NCBI RefSeq assembly: GCF_001905845.1
Contig: NZ_LIVZ01000021.1
Coordinates: 25,480-89,479 of the forward strand
Direction: 5' to 3'
From: Streptomyces sp. TSRI0107
Lineage (GTDB): Bacteria > Actinomycetota > Actinomycetes > Streptomycetales > Streptomycetaceae
DNA: 64,000 bases
Every line of letters begins with the position of its first letter. The stretch's first letter is position 1. The notes under the pieces were generated by a model that saw only the letters and a program-made list of their open reading frames with translations, did not search any database and had not been told where the DNA came from. This document shows, piece by piece, positions 17,964 through 26,341 of this stretch. A program made the translations under genes and the position numbers.

Positions 17964-18998
17964 ATGTCGTCTGCGGTCGGACCGGAAGCGGACGGCGACA
18001 GACGAAACGTTTCTGATGCGGCGGGCGTGATGGTGCTCGGCGCCTGTGCCGTCTGGTCGATGATCACGGCCGCGGTCCACGGCGGCCGGCCCGAGGGCAT
18101 GCTGCTGGCGGTGCTCGCCGTGGCCGGCGGGTACGCCGCCGGGCGGATCTGCGGATCGCTGCTGCCGGTCGCCGCGCCCTGTGCCGGGGCTCTCGCCGGC
18201 CTCGGTCTGACCGTCGCCGCGCCGCGCCTCGTCCTGGGTCCGCAGCCCGGTGCCCCGCTCGGGCACGCCGGGGCGACCGCGGCGCTGCTCGCCCTGGCCG
18301 CCGGCGCCGCCTGCTGCGCGGCCTGGTCGGCCCGCCCCACCGCACTGCGGCTGGCGCTGCGCGCGCTGGCCGTGGGGATCGCGGTGACCGCCGCGGCCGT
18401 GGGCTCGGTCACGGGTGCCCTCGCCTGTACGGCGGTGCTGCTGGCCTCGCTCGCCGCCGGGCGGGTGCGGCACCGGGGGCTGGGCGTCGCCGGACTGGCA
18501 CTGGCCGCGGTACTGCTGGTCGGAGTCGCCCTGGCGGTCGCGGGGCGCGTGCTGCCACCGGGACTGTCCGCGTCCCTGGAGGGCCCGCTGACCCGGCACC
18601 GGGTCGATCTGTGGCGGGACGCACTCGCCCTCGCCCGCGCGGACGCCGTGCTGGGGGCGGGGCCGGGGCGGTTCGGGGAGCTGAGCCAGGCCGTGGCCGG
18701 CTCGCCGCTGTCCGACGGCAAACCGCACTCGGCGCCGTTGCAGCAAGCGGCCGAGCAGGGAGTGATCGGGGTGCTCCTGCTGGCGGCGGTGTTCGGCTGG
18801 ATGCTCTACACGCTGTGGCGCACCGCGCGGCCCACGCCGGTCGCGCTCACCGCGGGCGCCGCGCTGACGGCGCTCGTGGCGATCTCCGTGGTCGGCAACG
18901 CGCTCAGCTTCACCGCGGTGACGGCGGGAGCGGGCCTGCTGGCGGGGCTGGCGACGGCACGCACCCCGCTCGGGGAGCCGTCGCGGCCGGGAGAGTGA
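17964..18998 (+). CDS. O-antigen-ligase-like polytopic membrane protein
   Basis: Integral membrane protein of about 344 residues, with helices through residues 20-210 and again after 270. The segment TRHRVDLWRDALALARADAVLGAGPGRF is the WaaL/Wzy-type motif (RxxLWRxALxxxxxxPxxGxG). HSAPLQQAAEQGVIGVLLL then matches the family His and loop. Such proteins ligate or polymerise glycan chains outside the membrane. The ATG at 17964 is a choice; the frame opens at a GTG at 17889. No glycan cluster is adjacent, so the function is uncertain. It is followed directly by a GC-rich repeat field. Confidence 0.7.
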   Translation: MSSAVGPEADGDRRNVSDAAGVMVLGACAVWSMITAAVHGGRPEGMLLAVLAVAGGYAAGRICGSLLPVAAPCAGALAGLGLTVAAPRLVLGPQPGAPLGHAGATAALLALAAGAACCAAWSARPTALRLALRALAVGIAVTAAAVGSVTGALACTAVLLASLAAGRVRHRGLGVAGLALAAVLLVGVALAVAGRVLPPGLSASLEGPLTRHRVDLWRDALALARADAVLGAGPGRFGELSQAVAGSPLSDGKPHSAPLQQAAEQGVIGVLLLAAVFGWMLYTLWRTARPTPVALTAGAALTALVAISVVGNALSFTAVTAGAGLLAGLATARTPLGEPSRPGE

Positions 18999-19019
18999 GC
19001 GGACCGCGCGGAAACGCGG

Positions 19020-19850
19020 ATGGCGGCACCGGGCGGAGAGCGAACGCACCGCGCGGAAGAGCCGATGGCGGCGCCGGGGCTCCGGGACCGGACCCGGCCG
19101 AGCTGTGGCCGCACCATGCGGGGCCACGTCACGGCGCCGCGGCTGCGGGACCGGACCCAGCCAAGCTGTGGCGCACCACGCAGAAGCGCCGCCCGGTGGA
19201 GCCGCCGCCACACCGCGCGGGACCGCGCCACGGCTCCGGGCGTCCGGGACCGGACCCAGCCGAACCGTCGCCGCACCACGCGGGACCACGCCACTGCGCC
19301 GGGACTCCGGGACCGGACCCAGCCCAACTGTGGCGCACCGCGCCGGGCCGCGCCGCTCGGCGAAACCGCAGCCACACCGCCCGAGACCGCGCCGCCCGGC
19401 GAAGCCGTCGACGCGCCACGCGGAACCACGCCACGGCGCCAGGGCTCCGGGCCGGACCAGCCCAGCTGTGACGCACCACGCCGGGCCGCGCCGCCCGACA
19501 AGCCGTCACCGCACGGCGCGAGACCACGCCACGGCGCCGGGACTCCGGGACCGGACCCAGCCCAACTGTGGCGCACCGCGCCGGGCCGCGCCGCTCGGCG
19601 AAGCCGTCGACGCACCACGCGGAACCACGCCACGGCGCCGGGGCTCCGGGACCGGACCCAGCCCAGCTGTGGCGCACCACGCGGAAAGCACGCGGCCCGG
19701 CGGAGCCGTGGCCACAGCGCCCGAGACCCCGCCGCCCGGCGAAGCCGTCGACGCACCACGCGGGACCACGTCACGGCGCCAGGGCTCCGGGCCGGACCCA
19801 GTCGAACCGTGGCCACGCCGCGCCCCCGACAAAACCGGCACCGTAGGTGA
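19020..19850. repeat. GC-rich degenerate minisatellite (about 60-140 bp units)
   Basis: About 830 bases in which the module GGGACCGGACCCAGCC (with variants) recurs roughly eight times, near 19080, 19145, 19241, 19307, 19445, 19545, 19643 and 19786. Each is followed by AGCTGTGGCGCACC-like and GCGGGACCACGCCACGG-like modules. Unit spacing varies and the modules are shuffled. Because stops are rare, several frames on both strands are open throughout, but none resembles a known protein or has a convincing start. I treat it as non-coding repeat DNA between the ligase-like gene and the PH-domain gene. Confidence 0.75.
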
Positions 19851-19858
19851 CGCCGACG

Positions 19859-20404
19859 TCAGCGCGTCGTCTCCGGCGCGCTGGGCAGGAGCCGGTTCCG
19901 GATCACCCGTACCGCCGATTCCGCGTCGTCCACGGTGATCGTGAAGGTGTGGCCGTCCCACAGTCGCAGGACCAGGCCCTCGCCCCGGCGTACGACGACG
20001 GCGGTGCCCTTCTCGGGGCGCCAGCGGTAGCCCCATCCGCCCCAGTGACGCGGTGTGACCAGCGGAGCGAAGTCCGCGCCGGCGACCTGTGAGAGGGGGA
20101 TGCGGCGGCGCGGCACGCCGATGTGGCCGCAGCGGATCTCCAGGCACTCCGCGTCCACCCGCAGCGCGACGTGTACGAAGGCGAGGGTGCCGAACAGGAC
20201 CAGCAGGCCCGCCGCGATGCAGCCGACGACCGACATGACCAGCGGGACGATGCCGCCCGTCCACGCGGAGTCGATGGCCAGCCCGATGCCGAGCGCCATG
20301 CAGGCGGCACCGAAGAGCGCCAGCAGCCACTGGAACCGGTTGGTGGCCCGACCGGTCCAGACATCGGCGTCAGGGGCGCTCTCGGGGCGGGGGTGGTCCC
20401 TCAT
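19859..20404 (-). CDS. Bacterial PH-domain membrane protein
   Basis: Small protein of 181 residues with two membrane helices (about 27-50 and 55-80). A C-terminal bacterial pleckstrin-homology-like domain follows (VDAECLEIRCGHIGVPRRRI through TITVDDAESAVRVIRNRL). The conserved middle GWGYRWRPEKGTAVVVRRGEG is familiar from Streptomyces homologues of unknown function. It probably sits in the cytoplasmic membrane with the PH-like domain inside. It is a single gene on the minus strand, with the repeat field immediately past its 3' end. Confidence 0.78.
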   Translation of the reverse strand: MRDHPRPESAPDADVWTGRATNRFQWLLALFGAACMALGIGLAIDSAWTGGIVPLVMSVVGCIAAGLLVLFGTLAFVHVALRVDAECLEIRCGHIGVPRRRIPLSQVAGADFAPLVTPRHWGGWGYRWRPEKGTAVVVRRGEGLVLRLWDGHTFTITVDDAESAVRVIRNRLLPSAPETTR

Positions 20405-20497
20405 GCTTCGAGGTTACTCAGCTTTCGCTGCGCGGGTAGCCCGTCGCACAGCGTGACTGGGCCGGTCGGGCGTCCAGGGCCCTGGCACCGGGAGTGG

Positions 20498-21298
20498 TCA
20501 GCGCGGGTCGGCCACCGGGGCGGGGACGTCCGAGGTCAGCAGACGGCCTTCCGCATAGGCCAGCGCCGGCGCGGGCAGCGCGCCCTCGCGTCCGCTCAGC
20601 AGCACCGTGACCTCGCCGTGCGACGCGGCCTCGGGCCGGGCGTCGGCGCCGATCCGGCGCAGGGCCTGCGCGGCCACGGCGCCGGCCGAGCCGTGCAGGG
20701 CCAGCGGCGGACGGCCCGGGCGCTGCACGGCGGCACGGATGCGTTCGGCGACCAGTTCGTAATGGGTGCAGCCCAGGACCACGGTCGTTACATCGTTGGG
20801 CGTCAGCTCGGCCGCCGCGGCGACGGCGGCGTCGATCGCCGCCTCGTCCGCGTGCTCCACGGCTTCGGCGAGGCCCCAGCACGGCACCTCGGTGACCGGC
20901 ACGCCCGCGGCGAAGTCCCGGATGAGTCCCCGCTGGTAGGGGCTGCCGGTGGTGGCGGGCGTGGCCCAGATGGCGACGTGCCCGCCGCCGGCCGCCGCGG
21001 GCTTGATCGCCGGGACGGTGCCGATCACCGGCAGGGCGGGCTCCAGGAGGGCGCGCAGCGTGGGCAGGGCGTGCACGGTGGCGGTGTTGCAGCCGACGAT
21101 GAGGGCGTCGGGGCGGTGCTCGGCGGCGGCCTCGGCGACGGCCACGGCCCGCGCGGTGAGGTCCTCCGCCGTACGCGGGCCCCAGGGCATGCCGTCCGGG
21201 TCGAGGGAGAGCACCAGATCTGCGTCGGGGCGAAGGCGCCGTACCGCGGCGGTGGCCGCCAGCAGCCCGATTCCTGAATCCATGAGCGCGATCTTCAC
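20498..21298 (-). CDS. Aspartate/glutamate racemase family protein (MurI-like)
   Basis: Cofactor-independent racemase of 266 residues. Two catalytic Cys motifs are present: IVGCNTATV near residue 70 and VVLGCTHYELV near residue 180. The first glycine loop is MDSGIGLLA. Glutamate racemase supplies D-Glu for peptidoglycan, but this copy may be an accessory racemase, since the N-terminus departs from canonical MurI (FDSGVGGLT). The GTG at 21298 gives KIALMDSGIG at the N-terminus as expected. It is divergent from the glycosyltransferase. Confidence 0.8.
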   Translation of the reverse strand: MKIALMDSGIGLLAATAAVRRLRPDADLVLSLDPDGMPWGPRTAEDLTARAVAVAEAAAEHRPDALIVGCNTATVHALPTLRALLEPALPVIGTVPAIKPAAAGGGHVAIWATPATTGSPYQRGLIRDFAAGVPVTEVPCWGLAEAVEHADEAAIDAAVAAAAELTPNDVTTVVLGCTHYELVAERIRAAVQRPGRPPLALHGSAGAVAAQALRRIGADARPEAASHGEVTVLLSGREGALPAPALAYAEGRLLTSDVPAPVADPR

Positions 21299-21355
21299 CC
21301 GGCCACGATAGTCGATGTGCCTTGCGGGCCCTCCCCCGTGGGGCAGACTGCGTGG

Positions 21356-22531
21356 GTGAGCGCCCTCGCATGGACTGCCGCCGGATCCCTGGCCGCCTGG
21401 CTGTGGCTGCTGCTCGGCCAGGGGTTCTTCTGGCGCACGGACGTCAGGATGCCGCCCCGCCGCGATCCCGGCGACTGGCCGCCCGTGTGTGTGGTCGTAC
21501 CGGCCCGTGACGAGGCCGCGGTGCTGCCGGTGAGCCTGCCGTCGCTGCTGGCGCAGGACTATCCGGGGCGGGCGGAGGTCTTCCTCGTCGACGACGGCAG
21601 CACGGACGGCACCGGGGAGCTGGCGCGGGAGCTGTCCCGGCGGCTGGGCGGGCTGCCGCTGACCGTGGTCTCGCCGGGCGAGCCGCCGGCGGGCTGGACC
21701 GGCAAGCTGTGGGCGGTGCGGCACGGCATCGGTGAGGCACGCGCGCGTGGACCCGAGTACCTGCTGCTGACGGACGCCGACATCGCGCACGCGCCGGACA
21801 GTCTGCGCACGCTGGTGGCGGCGGCCCGCACCGGGGGCTTCGACGTGGTCTCGCAGATGGCCCGGCTGCGGGTGGAGAGCCTGTGGGAGCGTCTGGTCGT
21901 GCCGGCGTTCGTCTACTTCTTCGCGCAGCTGTACCCGTTCCGCCGGATCGGCCGGCGGGGCGCGCGGACGGCGGCCGCCGCGGGCGGCTGTGTCCTGCTG
22001 CGGAGCGAGGCCGCCGAGCGGGCGCGGATCCCGGACTCGATCCGTCACGCCGTGATCGACGACGTGGCCCTCGCGCGGGCCGTGCGCGGCAGCGGCGGGC
22101 ACATCTGGCTGGGCCTGGCGGAGCGGGTGGACAGCGTGCGCCCGTATCCCCGGCTGCACGATCTGTGGCGGATGGTCTCGCGCAGTGCCTACGCCCAGCT
22201 GCGCCACAACCCGCTGCTGCTGCTCGGTACGGTCGCCGGGCTGGCCCTCGTCTATCTGGTGCCGCCGGCGGCCGTGACGGCCGGGGCCGTCGTGGGTGAT
22301 ACGGCGGCGGCTGTGCTCGGGGGCTTGGCGTGGCTGGTGATGGCGGGGACGTATCTGCCGATGCTCCGTTACTACCGGCAGCCGTGGTGGCTCGCTCCGC
22401 TGCTGCCGTTCACCGCGTTCCTCTATCTGCCTATGACGGTCGATTCCGCCGTGCAGCACTACCGGGGGCGGGGCGCGGCCTGGAAGGGCCGCACCTACGC
22501 GCGTCCGGACGCCGTCCCCGACGAGAGCTGA
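21356..22531 (+). CDS. HpnB-like family 2 glycosyltransferase (membrane)
   Basis: Membrane-anchored glycosyltransferase of about 391 residues. After an N-terminal helix comes the GT-A core: VVVPARDEAAVLPVSLPSLL, then VDDGSTDGTG, the metal-binding DAD in LLLTDADIAHAPDSL, and a VIDDVALARAV acceptor motif. Two or three C-terminal helices close the protein. It resembles HpnB, found beside hopanoid genes in other bacteria, but no hopanoid gene is here, so the substrate is unknown. The GTG at 21356 is my choice; a GTG at 21317 is in frame. Its stop touches that of the TerD gene on the other strand. Confidence 0.8.
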   Translation: MSALAWTAAGSLAAWLWLLLGQGFFWRTDVRMPPRRDPGDWPPVCVVVPARDEAAVLPVSLPSLLAQDYPGRAEVFLVDDGSTDGTGELARELSRRLGGLPLTVVSPGEPPAGWTGKLWAVRHGIGEARARGPEYLLLTDADIAHAPDSLRTLVAAARTGGFDVVSQMARLRVESLWERLVVPAFVYFFAQLYPFRRIGRRGARTAAAAGGCVLLRSEAAERARIPDSIRHAVIDDVALARAVRGSGGHIWLGLAERVDSVRPYPRLHDLWRMVSRSAYAQLRHNPLLLLGTVAGLALVYLVPPAAVTAGAVVGDTAAAVLGGLAWLVMAGTYLPMLRYYRQPWWLAPLLPFTAFLYLPMTVDSAVQHYRGRGAAWKGRTYARPDAVPDES

Positions 22532-23812
22532 TCACTTCCGTCCGGGGGTCCAGTTCATGCCCCACCCGTAGGCGTGGTCGACGGTCCGCTGCGGGCTCAC
22601 GCCGCGCTCGGGGATCAGGTAGCGGGCCTCACGCTGGACGATCAGGTCGCCGCCGGTGTTGGTGATCAGGGCCAGCGCGCACACCGGGGAGGGGACCGTG
22701 CACTCGTCCAGGGAGAAGTCGACGGCGGCGCCGTGCTGCGGCTGGAGGGTGACCGTGGCGTGCAGGTCGGCGAAGGAGCGGGCGCCCTCGTAGATGGTGA
22801 CGAAGACGAGGATGCGCCGGAAGGCGTCCTTGTAGTCGAGGTTGACGGTCAGGTTCTCGCCGGTCGCCACGGCACCGGTGCGGTCGTCGCCGTCGAGGTG
22901 GATGTACGGCGGGTGGTGCAGCGAGCCGAAGGCGTTGCCGAGGGCCTGGACGACGCCCTTGCTGCCGTCGGCGAGTTCGTACAGGGCGCACAGGTCGAGG
23001 TCGAGGTCGGAGTGCATGGCGACGGCCCTGCCGAGCTTGCTGCCCCAGCCGGAGAACTGCTTGCGCACCTCCCAGTTGAGGTTCACCCGCAGGGCGCCCG
23101 AGGTGCCGCCCTGCTTGGTCAGCGACACGGTGGGGGCGGCCTTGGTCAGCGTGACCTTGGTGAGCCGTACGGGCGCGGCGGGCGGCGCGGCCGGCGGGGG
23201 CGGGGTGACCGGTGCGGTCGCCGGCGGGGTCCGGACCGGCGCGGCGGGCGGGGTGCGGACCGGGGAGGCCGGCGGGGTGGCGTGCTGCGGTTCGTCGACG
23301 GTGATGCCGAAGTCGGTGGCCAGTCCTTCCAGGCCGCTGCTGTAGCCCTGGCCGACCGCGCGGAACTTCCAGGCGCCCTGGCGGCGGTAGAACTCGCCGA
23401 GGACGAAGGCCGTCTCGACGGACGCGCCGGTGCTGTCGAAGCGGGCGACCACGGTGCCCTGGCTGGCGTCCTTGACCTCGATGTACAGGCCAGGCACCTG
23501 GCCGAAGGCGCCGCCGTCGGCGGAGGCGGCGAGCACCACCGTCTCCACGGCGCTCTCCACGCGCGTGAGGTCGACGAGCAGCGTGTCGGTCACCATGCCG
23601 CCGGTGTCCCGCTTGCCCTCGTGGCGAACAGCGCCGGAGGTGTGCGCGGGCTGGTTGTAGAAGACGAGGTCGCTGTCGGAGCGGACCTTGCCGCCGGCCA
23701 GCAGCAGCGCCGAGGCGTCCGCGTCGGGGACGCCGGGTCCGCCGCGCCAGCCGACCTCGACCCGCAGCGCGGCCGTCGGCACCGGCGTATTCGATCCTTT
23801 CGGCATGGACAT
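22532..23812 (-). CDS. Two-domain TerD-family (tellurium resistance/stress) protein
   Basis: Cytoplasmic protein of 426 residues with two TerD-like Ca-binding domains. Domain one spans about 1-175 (SMPKGSNTPVP start, then SDLVFYNQPAHTSGAVRHEG and YRRQGAWKFRAVGQGYSSGL). A Pro/Ala/Thr-rich linker follows at about 180-225. Domain two spans about 235-425 (SDLDLDLCALYELADG, then DDRTGAVATGENLTVNLDYK). The acidic DLDLDL and DDRTG clusters are the family calcium sites. The start MSMPKGSN is preferred for its GGGGGCGG ribosome site; ATG 23824 is possible. TerD proteins link to tellurite, phage and envelope stress responses. No other ter genes are adjacent. Confidence 0.88.
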   Translation of the reverse strand: MSMPKGSNTPVPTAALRVEVGWRGGPGVPDADASALLLAGGKVRSDSDLVFYNQPAHTSGAVRHEGKRDTGGMVTDTLLVDLTRVESAVETVVLAASADGGAFGQVPGLYIEVKDASQGTVVARFDSTGASVETAFVLGEFYRRQGAWKFRAVGQGYSSGLEGLATDFGITVDEPQHATPPASPVRTPPAAPVRTPPATAPVTPPPPAAPPAAPVRLTKVTLTKAAPTVSLTKQGGTSGALRVNLNWEVRKQFSGWGSKLGRAVAMHSDLDLDLCALYELADGSKGVVQALGNAFGSLHHPPYIHLDGDDRTGAVATGENLTVNLDYKDAFRRILVFVTIYEGARSFADLHATVTLQPQHGAAVDFSLDECTVPSPVCALALITNTGGDLIVQREARYLIPERGVSPQRTVDHAYGWGMNWTPGRK

Positions 23813-24110
23813 GTCCGCCCCCATCACGCGTTCTTCCGGGATCTCTGCGGACCCCAACCTATTGCCCCGGACAGAGAACTCCCATGGCCCGTGCCGGATG
23901 TCCGGCGAACCTCTTTCGGAGTCGTACGAAGATCAGAGGCCAACCGCCGGTAACCCGCCCGGAACTGAGCCTTTACACGATCCGAACGCCGCGCGGTGCC
24001 CCTTTTTCCCATGTTCGCTCGCATTGGGGATCCGGCGTCACCGCAGACACGGAAAACAACCCCATTATCGGTCTCCCCAACCAGCACATCGTGGGCTTAA
24101 CTTATGTGCC

Positions 24111-24548
24111 ATGACCTCCCCCCGCTCCACTTATGGTGGCGGCTACTACTCCGCCTCCTTCCCGGACACCCCGATCTACGACTCCCTCGTCGCCGAGCGG
24201 GGCACCCCGCAGATCGCCCCGATCCGGGTCCCCGCCGCTTACGACACGCCGGGCAGCTCGCTGCCCGCCCTGCCGGCGGCGCTCCCCGCCCTGCCGGCGG
24301 CCCCGTCCCAGCCCTCCTACGGCTACCCGCAGACGCCGCAGCCCGCCCCGCTGCACGCGGCGCCGACGGCGTACATCCCCCAGCAGGCCTCGGCGCCGCG
24401 CGGCTACCCGGGGCCGCAGGTGCCCCAGCAGCCCCGCCCGGCCGCCGCGCCCGGCATGGGCTACGAGGCGATGCGCCCCGCGGCGCCGCGCCCGGCGCCC
24501 GCCCCTTACCAGGATCCGTACAACCAGCAGCAGTACCGCGGCTACTGA
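24111..24548 (+). CDS. Pro/Ala-rich small protein (DUF6643-like)
   Basis: Protein of 145 residues. The N-terminus MTSPRSTYGGGYYSASFPDT, continuing IYDSLVAERGTPQIAPIRVP, is strongly conserved in Streptomyces; I recall it as DUF6643. The rest is Pro/Ala/Gln/Tyr-rich low complexity ending QQQYRGY. There is no signal peptide and no catalytic motif. Divergent from the TerD gene across about 300 bases of more AT-rich sequence that should hold both promoters. Function unknown. Confidence 0.75.
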   Translation: MTSPRSTYGGGYYSASFPDTPIYDSLVAERGTPQIAPIRVPAAYDTPGSSLPALPAALPALPAAPSQPSYGYPQTPQPAPLHAAPTAYIPQQASAPRGYPGPQVPQQPRPAAAPGMGYEAMRPAAPRPAPAPYQDPYNQQQYRGY

Positions 24549-24590
24549 TCGACTCCCCGGGCTGTCGGTGCCACCTGGCACGATGGCCCC

Positions 24591-25415
24591 ATGGGGAACG
24601 CGGAACTGCAATCGATCCATGTCCATCCGGTCAAGGCGTTCCGGAGCCTGTCGCTCCGGGAAGCCGTCGTGGAGCCCTGGGGGCTGGCCGGAGACCGACG
24701 CTGGGTGCTGATCGACGACGGGGGAAAGGTCGTCACGCAACGCCAGCAACCGCGCCTCGCGCTGGCCGCCGCCGAGCTTCTGCCCGGCGGCGGCCTTCGG
24801 CTCTCCGCGCCCGGCCTCGACCCGCTGACGGTGTCCGTGCCGGAGCCGATCGGCACGGTGACGCTGGAGATCTTCCGGGACAAGGTGGACGGCGTCCCGG
24901 CCGACCCCGCCGCGCACGCCTGGTGCAGCGCCCACCTGGGCATCGACGTCCGTCTCGTGTACATGGACGACCCCGCCACCCGCCGCCCCGTCGACCCGGA
25001 GTACGCGCTGCCCGGCGAGACGGTCAGCTTCGCCGACGGTTACCCGCTGCTGCTCACCTCGTCGGCCTCCCTCGACGCCCTCAACTCCCTGATCGCGCGG
25101 GGCGACCGGCCCGAGGAGGGCCCCCTGCCGATGAACCGCTTCCGGCCGAACCTGGTCGTGGCGGGCACCGCGCCGTGGGCGGAGGACGGCTGGTCCCGAC
25201 TCGCCGTCGGGGACGTCGAGTTCCGTGTCGCCAAGCCCTGCGGGCGGTGTGTGGTGACGACGACCGACCAGACGAGCGCGGAGCGCGGCAGAGAGCCCCT
25301 GCTCACCCTGGGCCGGCATCGCCGTATCGGCGGCAAGCTGGTCTTCGGCCAGAATCTGGTGCCTCTCTCCACCGGCGCGATCCGGGTCGGCGACCCGGTG
25401 CGGATCCTCGCGTAG
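24591..25415 (+). CDS. MOSC domain protein (mARC/YcbX-like)
   Basis: Molybdenum-cofactor sulfurase C-terminal (MOSC) protein of 274 residues. The N-terminal beta-barrel starts ELQSIHVHPVKAFRSLSLRE, with GLAGDRRWVLID. The MOSC domain holds NRFRPNLVV, then the probable molybdenum-binding Cys in AKPCGRCVVTTTDQ, and the late block GQNLVPLSTGAIRVGD. Relatives reduce N-hydroxylated compounds. No electron-transfer partner is fused (YcbX has a ferredoxin domain). ATG at 24591, 42 bases after the preceding gene. Confidence 0.87.
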   Translation: MGNAELQSIHVHPVKAFRSLSLREAVVEPWGLAGDRRWVLIDDGGKVVTQRQQPRLALAAAELLPGGGLRLSAPGLDPLTVSVPEPIGTVTLEIFRDKVDGVPADPAAHAWCSAHLGIDVRLVYMDDPATRRPVDPEYALPGETVSFADGYPLLLTSSASLDALNSLIARGDRPEEGPLPMNRFRPNLVVAGTAPWAEDGWSRLAVGDVEFRVAKPCGRCVVTTTDQTSAERGREPLLTLGRHRRIGGKLVFGQNLVPLSTGAIRVGDPVRILA

Positions 25416-25629
25416 TCCCGGCCGTCGCGCCCGCGGGACGCCGCCGGGGGGCAGAGAGATCCCGCCATGTCGGCAAGGCGCGGGAACCACGGTGCGCGGC
25501 CCGTACGTTGGGGTGTGGTGAGAAGTTCGTGAGGGACCCCGGTCGCCGGTGAGGTCGACGCTCTCCATGACCGGTCTCTCGCATGGACGGCTCCGCCGGG
25601 GGGACCACGGAGCTGGAAGGGGGTGCGGG

Positions 25630-26232
25630 GTGCGAGCCCTGAGCGGACTCTGGCGCTGGCGGCACAATCCACTGCGCCGCGCGACCGATCTGGCCGAGGC
25701 CTGGCTGGCCCTGACGGCGCTGCTGCTGGTGCTGCTCGTCGCGCCGCTGATCGGTGTCCTCGTCGGCTCCGCCGCCCAGGAGTCCCTGCAGCGTTCGGCC
25801 CGCGAACAGCGCCAGTCCCGGCATCAGGTGACGGCCACCGTGCTGCGCCGGCTGGAGCGCGGCGCGCTGGCCGCCGACCCCGAGACCGCCACCCGCGACA
25901 CCCGCACCAGAGTCCTCGCCGACTGGACGGCCCCGGACGGCAGCTCCCACCATGGCGCGGTCATGGCCCAGCTCAAGTCCGCGGAACCCGGCGACCGGTT
26001 CAGACTCTGGACCGACCCGCTGGGCAGACCGGTGAGCCGCCCCCTGGACCCCGCCACCGCCACCTCGCACGCCGCCCTCGCCGGCGTCGGCGTGGCCCTG
26101 CTCGCCGCCGGCCTGGTCGAGTGCGGCAGACGCCTGGTCCTGTGGCGCATGGTCCGCCGCCGGTACGCCCGGCTGGACCGCGCCTGGGAACAGGCCGGAC
26201 CGGACTGGGGCAGGACCGGCGCGGGCAGCTGA
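25630..26232 (+). CDS. Rv1733c-type two-helix membrane protein
   Basis: Membrane protein of 200 residues typical of actinobacteria. The N-terminal RHNPLRRATDLAEAWLALTA leads into helix one. An extracytoplasmic loop contains LADWTAPDGSSHHGAV and PGDRFRLWTDPLGRPV, and helix two lies at about 150-175. The basic C-terminus is cytoplasmic. The family includes Mycobacterium Rv1733c; its molecular function is unknown. GTG start at 25630 by family alignment. It is 109 bases upstream of the ATPase gene. Confidence 0.8.
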   Translation: MRALSGLWRWRHNPLRRATDLAEAWLALTALLLVLLVAPLIGVLVGSAAQESLQRSAREQRQSRHQVTATVLRRLERGALAADPETATRDTRTRVLADWTAPDGSSHHGAVMAQLKSAEPGDRFRLWTDPLGRPVSRPLDPATATSHAALAGVGVALLAAGLVECGRRLVLWRMVRRRYARLDRAWEQAGPDWGRTGAGS

Positions 26233-26341
26233 CCGGCTTCCGGCTCCGGTCAACCCACCGTCCGCGCGCACGCTACGGTGGACCGGCCGAACTCATCGGC
26301 ATCGAAACCCGCGTACGACGAGGTGGGGGCGCAGCAACGCC

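Noticed and set aside
18806..19816. Long open frames on both strands through 19.0-19.8 kb
   Set aside because: They arise from repeated stop-poor GC-rich units, with no starts, no family similarity and equal openness in several frames.
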